In this document: positions 44,582-50,582 of the stretch, one piece after another
Layout of the letters: every line of letters begins with the position of its first letter
Position numbering within the stretch: position 1 is the stretch's first letter
Source of the DNA: Clostridium sp. Marseille-P2415
Lineage (GTDB): Bacteria; Bacillota; Clostridia; Lachnospirales; Lachnospiraceae
Length of the DNA stretch: 50,582 nt
Direction of reading: 5' to 3'
Assembly (NCBI RefSeq): GCF_900155545.1
Contig: NZ_LT732526.1
Coordinates: 3,303,381 to 3,353,962, forward strand
Made by a program: the position numbers and the translations under genes
Notes under the pieces: model-generated
Told to the model about the DNA's origin: nothing
Databases searched by the model: none
What the model saw: only the letters and a program-made list of their open reading frames with translations

Positions 44582-44971
44582 ATGAAAACATTAAAGTATA
44601 GCCGTCAACGGGAATCCATCAAAGCCTGCCTGATGGCAAGGCACGACCATCCGACTGCCGACGCCCTGTACACGTCGATCCGCGAGGAATATCCCAATAT
44701 CAGCCTGGGAACCGTATACCGGAATTTAAACCTTCTGGTAGAGCTGGGGGAGATTCAGAAGCTGACATGCGGGGATGGAGCAGATCACTTTGATGCGGAT
44801 ACCTCACCGCACTATCATTTCGTATGTAAAAAGTGCGGGCAGGTTTACGACCTGCCGTTAGACCCCATGGAACACATCAACCATCTGGCTCAGGAACATG
44901 CGGACGGTCAGGTGGACAGTCACACAATTTACTTCTACGGCACCTGCAAAAATTGTTTGGAAAATAATTGA
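44582..44971 (+). CDS. perR: PerR-like peroxide-responsive Fur family repressor
   Basis: 129 aa. The winged helix covers about 5-75 (RQRESIKACLMARHDHPTADALY...GTVYRNLNLLVELGEIQKL). The metal-binding part has DHFDADTSPHYHFVCKKCGQVYDL and the C-terminal CKNC, giving a structural Cys4 zinc site and a His/Asp regulatory site. The position directly before two rubrerythrins supports PerR rather than iron Fur. In C. acetobutylicum PerR represses reverse rubrerythrins and desulfoferrodoxin. AAGGAG lies 5-6 nt upstream. Confidence 0.87.
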   Translation: MKTLKYSRQRESIKACLMARHDHPTADALYTSIREEYPNISLGTVYRNLNLLVELGEIQKLTCGDGADHFDADTSPHYHFVCKKCGQVYDLPLDPMEHINHLAQEHADGQVDSHTIYFYGTCKNCLENN

Positions 44972-44980
44972 TAATAACAC

Positions 44981-45040
44981 TTGACAATGGATAAAAGATG
45001 TGCTAAATTAATATCAGTAATCATTACTATTACTGATTAC
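44981..45040 (+). promoter_or_regulatory. Reverse rubrerythrin promoter with PerR-like operator
   Basis: TTGACA (44981-44986), 17 bp, TAAATT (45004-45009). AGTAATCATTACT (45016-45028) lies inside a longer inverted repeat, GTAATCA (45017-45023) with TGATTAC (45034-45040). The operator overlaps the transcription start. Confidence 0.75.
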
Positions 45041-45087
45041 CACATCATAACAATAAAAAAATTAAAATAAAAAGGAGACATGAGATC

Positions 45088-45630
45088 ATGAAAAAATGGG
45101 TTTGTACAGTATGCGGTTATGTTCACGAAGGAGAGGCAGCTCCGGAATTCTGTCCGGTATGTAAGGCTGGTTCTGAGAAGTTCAAATTACAGGACGAGGA
45201 TATGTCCTGGGCCTGCGAGCACGAGATCGGCGTTGCGAAAGGATCTCCGGAAGATATCATGAAGGACTTAAGAGCGAACTTCGAAGGCGAATGCTCTGAG
45301 GTCGGTATGTACCTTGCAATGTCCAGAGCCGCTCACAGAGAAGGCTATCCGGAAATCGGCTTATACTATGAAAAGGCTGCTTTCGAAGAGGCGGAACATG
45401 CTTCAAAATTTGCTGAGCTGTTAGGAGAATGCGTAACTTCCAGCACAAAGAAGAACCTGGAATTAAGAGTTGCAGCTGAAAATGGCGCTACAGCCGGTAA
45501 ATTTGACCTTGCAAAACGTGCGAAGGCATTAAATTTAGATGCAATCCATGATACAGTACATGAAATGGCAAAGGACGAGGCCCGTCACGGAAAAGCATTC
45601 AAGGGCTTACTGGAAAGATACTTCGGCTAA
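45088..45630 (+). CDS. Reverse rubrerythrin (rubredoxin domain first)
   Basis: 180 aa. An N-terminal rubredoxin-like FeCys4 site ([10 protein letters not shown] and CPVCKAG, residues 6-27). A ferritin-like di-iron domain follows at about 40-180, with Glu/His ligands in [16 protein letters not shown] and [10 protein letters not shown]. This domain order is the reverse of classical rubrerythrin. It reduces hydrogen peroxide (and oxygen) with electrons from NADH via rubredoxin-type carriers. GGAGA at about 9-10 nt. Probably PerR-repressed. Confidence 0.93.
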   Translation: MKKWVCTVCGYVHEGEAAPEFCPVCKAGSEKFKLQDEDMSWACEHEIGVAKGSPEDIMKDLRANFEGECSEVGMYLAMSRAAHREGYPEIGLYYEKAAFEEAEHASKFAELLGECVTSSTKKNLELRVAAENGATAGKFDLAKRAKALNLDAIHDTVHEMAKDEARHGKAFKGLLERYFG

Positions 45631-45658
45631 TGCCTGTTCACTAAGAATGTGACACCTT

Positions 45659-45690
45659 CAGGGAGCGGCAGAACGGATTACCGCTCCCTG
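45659..45690 (+). terminator. Terminator after reverse rubrerythrin
   Basis: AGGGAGCGG (45660-45668) pairs with CCGCTCCCT (45681-45689); only a short T stretch follows (GATTTG). Confidence 0.6.
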
Positions 45691-45695
45691 ATTTG

Positions 45696-45728
45696 TCAAA
45701 GCGGATATTCGCAATCCGCTTCGCTGCT
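45696..45728. repeat. REP-like palindromic repeat, copy 2
   Basis: Identical over 33 bp to 40813-40845, then a short gap and the shared GATAAGGTTAAA. Located between the two rubrerythrin genes, just after a terminator. Confidence 0.75.
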
Positions 45729-45781
45729 CGATAAGGTTAAATAACAGATAACTTGTCATTCAAATCAGGAGGGTTCATACG

Positions 45782-46318
45782 ATGTCCAAATATGCGGGAA
45801 CAAAAACAGAACAGAACTTAAAAGATGCTTTTGCCGGCGAGTCCATGGCAAGAAATAAGTATACATATTATGCTTCTGCAGCGAAAAAGGCCGGCTATGA
45901 GCAGATGGCCGCCTTATATTTAGAAACCGCGGATCAGGAAAAAGAACATGCCAAGATGTGGTTTAAAGAATTACACGGCATTGGCACGATGGAAGAAAAC
46001 TTAGCGGACGCTGCTGCAGGTGAAAACTACGAATGGACCGACATGTACAAAAGAATGGCCGAAGAAGCCAGAGCGGAAGGCTTTGATGAACTGGCCCTTA
46101 AATTCGAATTCGTCGGGAAAGTGGAAGCCGCTCATGAAAAGCGCTACTTAAAGCTTCTTGACAGCTTAAAGAACGACAAAACCTTCAATGGCGACGCTCC
46201 TCTTGGCTGGAAATGCAGGAACTGCGGCTATATCCACGAAGGACCGGACGCTCCTGAGATTTGTCCCGCCTGTGCCCACCCAAAGGCTTATTTTGAAAGA
46301 AAAGTTGAAAATTACTAA
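45782..46318 (+). CDS. rbr: Rubrerythrin (classical order)
   Basis: 178 aa. A ferritin-like di-iron domain (about 1-135; ligands in [25 protein letters not shown] and VEAAHEKRY) precedes the C-terminal rubredoxin domain ([10 protein letters not shown]...[11 protein letters not shown]). It is a peroxidase of anaerobes. AGGAGG is 8-9 nt before the ATG. It is separated from the reverse rubrerythrin by a terminator and a REP-like repeat, so expression may be partly separate. Confidence 0.95.
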   Translation: MSKYAGTKTEQNLKDAFAGESMARNKYTYYASAAKKAGYEQMAALYLETADQEKEHAKMWFKELHGIGTMEENLADAAAGENYEWTDMYKRMAEEARAEGFDELALKFEFVGKVEAAHEKRYLKLLDSLKNDKTFNGDAPLGWKCRNCGYIHEGPDAPEICPACAHPKAYFERKVENY

Positions 46319-46328
46319 ATTACACCTA

Positions 46329-46360
46329 ACCGGTTCAGGAATATTCTGGATCGGTTTTTT
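46329..46360 (+). terminator. Rubrerythrin terminator
   Basis: ACCGGTTCAG pairs with CTGGATCGGT (one mismatch, one G-T) over a 7-nt loop and is followed by TTTTTT, 10 bp past the stop. Confidence 0.7.
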
Positions 46361-46366
46361 CATGCC

Positions 46367-46395
46367 TTGGTTTTTTCCCTGGCTCATGCTATACT
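46367..46395 (+). promoter_or_regulatory. Promoter of the LytTR/GHKL operon
   Basis: TTGGTT (46367-46372), 17 bp, TATACT (46390-46395), with a TG one base upstream of the -10 (extended -10). Confidence 0.55.
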
Positions 46396-46437
46396 TTAAA
46401 ATGATGAAATAAAATTGACCGATTTGAGGGCGGAAAC

Positions 46438-47145
46438 ATGATTAAAATAGCGATTGTAGAAGACGAAAATGAATATGTGCAGACGCTTAAGGGCTACCTG
46501 GTCCGGTACGAAGCAGAGCACAGCCTGAATTTTCAGATTGAGGTATTTCCCGACGGCCTTGATATCGTATCGGATTATACTGCCAGCTATGACATCATAC
46601 TGTTGGATATACAGATGAAGCATTTAAACGGCATGCAAACGGCTGAAAAGATCCGGAAACTGGATGAGGATGTGATCTTTATTTTCATTACTTCCTCCTC
46701 CCGGTTTGCCATAGAAGGATACACGGTGGATGCGCTGGGCTATGTTTTAAAACCGGTTCCTTATCTTTCATTTTCCCAGATTTTAAGCAAAGCAGTCCGC
46801 AGAATACAGAAAAAACAGGAGATACATTCTATAAATATTGACACAGACGGCGGAACCATGCGTTTCAATACGGACTCCATCTATTATATCGAGAGCCAGC
46901 TTCACCATATCCTCATTCATACGGAAAAAGGAGAGCTTATGGCTTCCGGTCCCTTGAAACGAATGGAGGAAGCATTAAAGCCCTTGGGATTTGCCAAATG
47001 CCACAACGCCTATCTGGTGAACCTAAAGCATGTGACCGGCAGCCTTCCGAATTATGTACTGTTATTTTCCGGCGAACAGATACCGGTAAGCCGTGCACGG
47101 AAAAAAGCATTTATGGACTGCCTTGCGGATTATCTGGGAGGGTGA
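46438..47145 (+). CDS. LytTR-family response regulator (AgrA/VirR-like)
   Basis: 235 aa. The receiver domain covers about 1-120 (acidic pocket VEDENE, phosphoacceptor Asp in IILLDIQMKH, Thr/Ser in FITSSS, Lys in LKPV). A LytTR DNA-binding domain follows at about 135-230 (IYYIESQLHHILIHTEKGEL, AKCHNAYLVNLKHV, IPVSRARKKAF). It forms a two-gene operon with the kinase; 4 bp separate them. Such regulators bind pairs of 9-bp repeats; targets unknown. Confidence 0.93.
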   Translation: MIKIAIVEDENEYVQTLKGYLVRYEAEHSLNFQIEVFPDGLDIVSDYTASYDIILLDIQMKHLNGMQTAEKIRKLDEDVIFIFITSSSRFAIEGYTVDALGYVLKPVPYLSFSQILSKAVRRIQKKQEIHSINIDTDGGTMRFNTDSIYYIESQLHHILIHTEKGELMASGPLKRMEEALKPLGFAKCHNAYLVNLKHVTGSLPNYVLLFSGEQIPVSRARKKAFMDCLADYLGG

Positions 47146-47149
47146 ACCG

Positions 47150-48469
47150 ATGAATTTTGCCGAACTTTTAAATACCCCACGTCCCTATACCGCTCTTGCC
47201 GAATGGAGCGCCTGCATCATCTATATCCTTATGCTGCGCCGGAAGCAAAGAGGAGTCCGGCTGGCTGCCTTTTTCGCCGGTATGTTCGGCCTGTTTCTTC
47301 TTCTGCACGGGATTGCCGGAATTCTTCCGCTGTACTTATGGTTTCCAGGAATGACCGCGGCCATTCTGCTCATGTATTTCTGTATCTATGTTTCCTGCCA
47401 GGTCTCACCCTTTGATGCCGGATTCCTCTGTGTCCGCGCCTTTGTTCTGGCAGAGTTTGCCGCCTCCTTCCAGTGGCAGCTATATGTCTGGTGGGCACTG
47501 GGCACCGGGCGGGAGAACCGGATGCTTTCTGTTTTGATCATGCTGATTTCCTATGCATGCCTTTTTACCGGATATTATTTTCTGGAAAAAGAACACATTC
47601 CGGAGGATGAGGGCATGGAGGTGGAACGAAAGGAGCTGCTTGGTGCCGCCTCCATTGCATTAGGCGCTTTTCTGATCAGCAATATCAGCTTTGTCATGCC
47701 GAATACCCCGTTTTCCAGTGCCACCAGCTCCTTACTTTACGTGCGGACCCTGGTAGACTTCGGAGGGCTCCTGATGCTGTTCGCCCAGCAGAACAGAAGG
47801 AAAGAGCTCCGGGTGCGAAGCGAAAACCACGCAATGAATGTGGTACTGCAGCGCCAGTATGACCAGTACCGCATGGCCATCGACAACATGGAACTGCTGA
47901 GGCGGGAATTCCATGACTTAAAGCATTACATGATCGCTATCCGGGCGGAACAGGATCCGGAAAAGCGGGAGCAATATTTATCGGAAATGGAAAAAGCTAT
48001 TCTCACACAGGAGGCCCTGGCGAATACAGGGAATCAGGTGTTGGATGTTGTGCTGACCACCAAAAGCACCTACTGCGCCCAAAACAGGATCACCTTTACC
48101 TGCATGACGGATGGGAAACTGATTTCTTTTCTGCATGTAAAAGATATCTGTTCTATCTTCGGGAATGCCCTGGACAATGCCATCGAATGCGTTTCCCAGT
48201 TTGAGGACCCGGAAAAAAGACTGATCAGCCTTTCCATATGCAAAAGGAACCGGTTTCTGCTGATCCAGTGCGAGAATTATTCGGAAAACCGGCTGGATAT
48301 GGGGAACAACAACCTTCCGCCCACTACCAAAAGAAACAGACTGTATCACGGATACGGATTAAAAAGCATTCAGGCGGCCGCACAGAAATACGGCGGCTCC
48401 ATGACCATTTCTTCCAATGATAACTGGTTTACCCTTCAGGTCCTGATCCCTGTCCATGAAGAAACTTAG
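47150..48469 (+). CDS. GHKL-type sensor histidine kinase
   Basis: 439 aa from ATG 47150, with GGGAGG upstream; an in-frame ATG at 47093 would overlap the regulator gene. Six or so membrane helices cover about residues 12-215. The H-box is REFHDLKHYM (phosphoacceptor His near 258). The ATP-binding domain has GNALDNAIECV (N-box) and GYGLKSIQAAAQKYGG (G-box). This is the AgrC-like kinase class. No agrB, agrD or other signal peptide gene is visible nearby. Confidence 0.92.
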   Translation: MNFAELLNTPRPYTALAEWSACIIYILMLRRKQRGVRLAAFFAGMFGLFLLLHGIAGILPLYLWFPGMTAAILLMYFCIYVSCQVSPFDAGFLCVRAFVLAEFAASFQWQLYVWWALGTGRENRMLSVLIMLISYACLFTGYYFLEKEHIPEDEGMEVERKELLGAASIALGAFLISNISFVMPNTPFSSATSSLLYVRTLVDFGGLLMLFAQQNRRKELRVRSENHAMNVVLQRQYDQYRMAIDNMELLRREFHDLKHYMIAIRAEQDPEKREQYLSEMEKAILTQEALANTGNQVLDVVLTTKSTYCAQNRITFTCMTDGKLISFLHVKDICSIFGNALDNAIECVSQFEDPEKRLISLSICKRNRFLLIQCENYSENRLDMGNNNLPPTTKRNRLYHGYGLKSIQAAAQKYGGSMTISSNDNWFTLQVLIPVHEET

Positions 48470-48486
48470 GGTGCGGGATAGAAAAG

Positions 48487-48526
48487 GTGCTTCCTAACGG
48501 TTCAAAAGCCGCTAGGAAGCATCCAC
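48487..48526 (+). terminator. Possible terminator after the kinase gene
   Basis: TGCTTCCTA and TAGGAAGCA form a strong stem with an inner CGG/CCG. Only A-rich sequence follows, so termination is not certain. Confidence 0.45.
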
Positions 48527-48555
48527 TGAAAAATTGTTTATAATGGAGATATGAC

Positions 48556-48756
48556 ATGAAATTAAATAATATAAAATTTTTTGCGGAACTCCTTCACTAT
48601 ACCCAATCCAATGTATCCTCCCGCCTAATGAAACTGGAAAAAGAATTTCAGGGTACCTTCTTTCTTCTCACCAGGTCCGGGCTGGAAATTCTTTCTGATG
48701 TAGAAGTTCATATATCAGACGCTCACTCCGATTTTCAAGTACATCGTGTTTGGTAG
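48556..48756 (+). pseudogene. LysR regulator remnant
   Basis: 66 codons. It keeps LLHYTQSNVSSRLMKLEKEFQ and a LysR-like LTRSGLEIL, matching the recognition helix and wing, but the first part of the HTH is shortened and no effector domain follows (normal length about 300 aa). The last 15 or so residues do not look like LysR. It lies next to the IS200-disrupted region and is probably a non-functional remnant. Confidence 0.65.
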
Positions 48757-48840
48757 AAACAGACAGTAATATGCTCCCTTCAAAACGAAAAAAAATCCCC
48801 TCACTTTCCAGTGGAAAGAAAACTTCGATATAATTTCCCA
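48757..48840. other. AT-rich gap, nothing recognised
   Basis: Non-coding sequence between the LysR remnant and the residual C terminus at 48841. A short CTTTCCA/TGGAAAG hairpin is the only structure seen. Confidence 0.4.
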
Positions 48841-48888
48841 CTACTCCTCATCTATTTCAATATCAAATTCAGAACTGAGTTTATCACT
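48841..48888 (-). pseudogene. Probable C-terminal remnant of the IS200-interrupted gene
   Basis: On the minus strand, directly after the IS200 right end, a frame reads LSDKLSSEFDIEIDEE followed by TAG (48843-48841). It has no start of its own. It would naturally continue the protein that enters the IS at about 49546 (ends YYENLIENTK). This joining is an inference. Confidence 0.5.
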
Positions 48889-48993
48889 AAGTCAGCAACC
48901 ACCAGTTCAACTGGTGGTTTGATATTAGCCCTAATAAGGGCTTTCTTACTGCTCGCCCAATAGGGCGGTGTCGCAAGCATCCTTACTGGTCCG

Positions 48994-49422
48994 CTAAAAA
49001 GCGGTACTTCTCATATCTTCCTTGCGCGACTCTTCTGCTTGCTCTTTAATGTATTTCTGTACTGCTTCATCGGTTATATTACCAATGGTTTCTACATAAT
49101 ATCCTCGCGACCAAAACGCTTTATTCCACTTACTCTGCAATTCTGGATGTCTATCATAAATCATCAGCGTACTTTTTCCTTTCAAATAGCCCATGAAACT
49201 TGATATACTAAGCTTCGGCGGAATTGCTAAGCTTAAATGTACATGATCTACGCATACTGCTCCTGCTATTATTTCTACATTTTTATACTTGCATAGCGTA
49301 CCAAGTATTTCTCGTACATCTTCTTTTATTTGTCCGTATAGTTGCTTTTTCCGATACTTTGGAATAAATACTATGTGGTACTGGCATTTCCATCTACTGT
49401 GTGATAAACTTTTATTGTCCAT
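48994..49422 (-). CDS. tnpA: IS200-type transposase TnpA (Y1 HUH)
   Basis: 142 aa. The HUH motif is VDHVHLSLAIPP (about residues 58-69). The catalytic Tyr is in SRGYYVETIGNITDEAVQKYI (about 107-127, quoted in part), and WKCQYHIVFIPKYRKK is the conserved N terminus. It excises and inserts single-stranded DNA. Full length for the family (about 140-155 aa), so probably active. Its ribosome binding site is masked by a hairpin (49430-49484). Confidence 0.95.
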   Translation of the reverse strand: MDNKSLSHSRWKCQYHIVFIPKYRKKQLYGQIKEDVREILGTLCKYKNVEIIAGAVCVDHVHLSLAIPPKLSISSFMGYLKGKSTLMIYDRHPELQSKWNKAFWSRGYYVETIGNITDEAVQKYIKEQAEESRKEDMRSTAF

Positions 49423-49429
49423 TGGGACT

Positions 49430-49484
49430 GCCTCCTATTTTTGAGTTTGGCTTGCGACACCATTCTCATTTTATCATAGGAGGC
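49430..49484 (-). promoter_or_regulatory. Hairpin masking the tnpA ribosome binding site
   Basis: GCCTCCTA (49484-49477 on the minus strand) pairs with TAGGAGGC (49437-49430), which contains the AGGAGG of tnpA 7 nt before its ATG. IS200 elements are known to sequester the transposase ribosome binding site in a 5' stem-loop. Confidence 0.7.
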
Positions 49485-49545
49485 TTTTTCGTTATATCCT
49501 CACCGTTTCCACTTACACTATTCTCCCCAGCATAGCTGGGGGTTT

Positions 49546-50209
49546 AGTATTTTCAATTAGGTTTTCATAATACCAAAAGTATTCTTTTTTCCCCAATAAT
49601 GTATATTCAATAACCTCTGTCGGACTCTGGCCTTCTATTTTCAACGTTTTTACCTTTTCCGTCCCAAGATTACCAAATATAAATCGATTCCCTTCAGTAA
49701 TTCCAAAATTACACAAATAATCATATGCTGGAGCCTCTAGATGTAACATTTTTAATGGTTTTATTCTTGATTCACCTTCATATTCTGAACGTATTGCATC
49801 AACTAATGCATATTGCTTTTTTTTTATTTACTGTTCTTACTTTAAATTTAGCTGCAACAAATGCCTCTGCCTTTAAATTCTTGACTGAAATATAAAACAT
49901 TGTCGCATAATTATCATTTTCAAAAACTTTAATAACATTATTTACTTTATTTGCATATGTATCATCACCAAAATAATAATCTGGATTGATAGTAAGTGCC
50001 TCTTCCATTGTATCAACATATATGGGATCTGGTTTTTCAGGCATTTTACCATCCCCGTTATACTCTATGTTTAAACTTACTGAACCATTTTCAGCGCTCT
50101 GATTCTTCGGTACAATTATTGCCCAAAAAACAAGTAAAGAAAACAGTGCTACAAATGTCCCTAAAATTATTAGTATAACAATTCCTAAATATTTTAATAT
50201 CTTTTTCAT
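49546..50209 (-). pseudogene. Signal-anchored protein of unknown function, frameshifted and interrupted by IS200
   Basis: From ATG 50209, residues 1-30 form a membrane anchor (YLGIVILIILGTFVALFSLL), followed by an extracytoplasmic region (IYVDTMEEALTINPDYYFGDDTYANKV; FYISVKNLKAEAFVAAKFKV). The frame ends near 49799 at a run of nine A. Shifting by one base gives a direct continuation: QYALVDAIRSEYEG...YDYLCNFGITEGNRFIFGNLGTEKVKTLKIEG...EYFWYYENLIENTK, which then runs into the IS200 end. An eight-A tract would restore the frame. No family recognised; a related fragment lies just upstream. Confidence 0.65.
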
Positions 50210-50370
50210 AAGTTCCACCATCCTAAAATCACCAACATAAACCTCAATGTTTTTACTTTTTCCGTATCAATGGTTCCGAATATAAATTGATTCTCCTCCG
50301 TAATACCATATTCGGCTAAATAATCATCTAACGGAACTGCTCTATATAAATCAGGAATTATTTTCAATCA
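50207..50370 (-). pseudogene. Decayed paralogue fragment of the interrupted gene
   Basis: The minus strand reads LDDYLAEYGITEENQFIFG...DTEKVKTLR, clearly similar to YDYLCNFGITEGNRFIFG...TEKVKTLK in the gene downstream. It has no start, is frameshifted near 50366, and diverges after KVKTLR. It is the tail of a second copy of the family, so these genes were once in tandem. Confidence 0.65.
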
Positions 50371-50458
50371 ATGCTCTGGCGGACAGGGATATCGATCAAA
50401 ACTGAACAAAATCAGTCGGTTGGTTTTAGACAATTCAAGCCATCAGTAATATCTTACT

Positions 50459-50582
50459 TTATATCTTTTTTAATTCTTTCCTCTTGTTATGATTAAATAT
50501 CCAATAAGCAATCGCACCAACTGGTACCGATAAAAACACCTGTACACCAGTTGAATATTTCATTATTTTAGGCATAAATAGC
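50459..50582 (-). CDS. C-terminal end of a membrane protein (runs off window)
   Basis: The minus strand from the window edge reads VQVFLSVPVGAIAYWIFNH followed by a basic tail NKRKELKKI and a stop at 50461-50459. One hydrophobic helix with a positively charged cytoplasmic end. The 5' part is outside the window; no assignment. Confidence 0.45.
   Translation of the reverse strand, partial: LFMPKIMKYSTGVQVFLSVPVGAIAYWIFNHNKRKELKKI

Larger units (their letters stand above)
48889..49545 (-). mobile_element. IS200/IS605-type insertion sequence (tnpA only)
   Basis: The single-gene element of about 0.65 kb encodes a Y1 transposase. Its 3' side has the hairpin CCACCAGTT/AACTGGTGG (48899-48917) and smaller hairpins (AGCCCT/AGGGCT, CGCCC/GGGCG). 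Its 5' side has CCCCAGC/GCTGGGG (around 49525-49542). Inverted copies of GGTGTCGCAAGC lie at 48967-48978 and 49450-49461. Exact borders were estimated from these hairpins. No tnpB is present. Confidence 0.75.

Noticed and set aside
49799-49840. Programmed -1 frameshift at the A9 tract
   Set aside because: Restoring the downstream frame needs a +1 shift (or loss of one A), not -1, so a standard -1 slippery site does not explain it.

Overview
The window looks like a chromosomal segment of an anaerobic, spore-forming member of the Clostridia, most likely a Lachnospiraceae of the Lacrimispora/Lachnoclostridium type. This is an inference from moderate GC content, sporulation genes (spoIIE, yabP, yabQ, spoVT), superoxide reductase and rubrerythrins in place of aerobic defences, and typical Gram-positive signals (AGGAGG ribosome binding sites, TTGACA/TATAAT promoters, intrinsic terminators). 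No species assignment was possible from the sequence alone.

Layout. (1) 1-1.9 kb: remnants of two tandem IS91-type elements. Each carries a transposase tail followed by a 59-residue acidic companion gene and a hairpin. (2) 1.9-2.3 kb: a tRNA-Phe/tRNA-Gly operon on the minus strand. (3) 2.2-4.8 kb: a PadR regulator and a three-part flavoprotein/SCP2-like/membrane protein, bounded by a perfect 33-bp direct repeat. (4) 4.8-9.2 kb: a divergent MarR/cyclase pair, a fluoride riboswitch with a CPA-type antiporter, a broken DUF1848 gene, and a helical protein divergent from superoxide reductase. (5) 9.2-18.2 kb: a chemoreceptor, a MarR-controlled heterodimeric ABC exporter, a tRNA-Tyr/tRNA-Leu operon and a GH13 alpha-glycosidase.

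(6) 18.5-32.6 kb: the conserved Firmicutes division/sporulation/maintenance block on the minus strand, in transcription order pth-mfd-(small gene)-spoVT-(small gene), then mazG-hup-rqcP-yabP-yabQ-divIC-spoIIE-tilS-hpt-ftsH. A plus-strand MBL-fold gene lies between the two halves. SpoIIE lacks its usual membrane domain but has a promoter with a 21-bp spacer and a Spo0A-like box. The ribosome binding site of yabP is buried in a perfect 13-bp hairpin. (7) 32.8-42.6 kb: a compact guanine-class purine riboswitch in front of an FAD oxidoreductase, then a long minus-strand series: S1-domain protein, relQ, GDPD, dtd, M18 aminopeptidase, trigger-factor-like lipoprotein, xpt and a HAD phosphatase.

(8) 42.8-48.5 kb, plus strand: a PHP phosphatase with a LysR regulator, a PerR-like regulator with reverse rubrerythrin and classical rubrerythrin (perR and the reverse rubrerythrin share an operator-like palindrome), and a LytTR/GHKL two-component pair. 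(9) 48.5-50.6 kb: an accessory scar with a LysR remnant and an IS200-type element. The element appears to sit inside a gene that is also frameshifted at a run of nine A, next to a decayed paralogue. A membrane protein runs off the window edge.

Functional themes are oxidative stress defence (SOR, PerR, two rubrerythrins), purine salvage (hpt, xpt, the purine riboswitch), stress signalling (relQ), and the sporulation/division block. No CRISPR array, rRNA or prophage was seen. The least familiar material is the IS91 companion gene, the repeat-bounded PadR/flavoprotein cassette, the yabP hairpin and the purine riboswitch on a flavoprotein gene.
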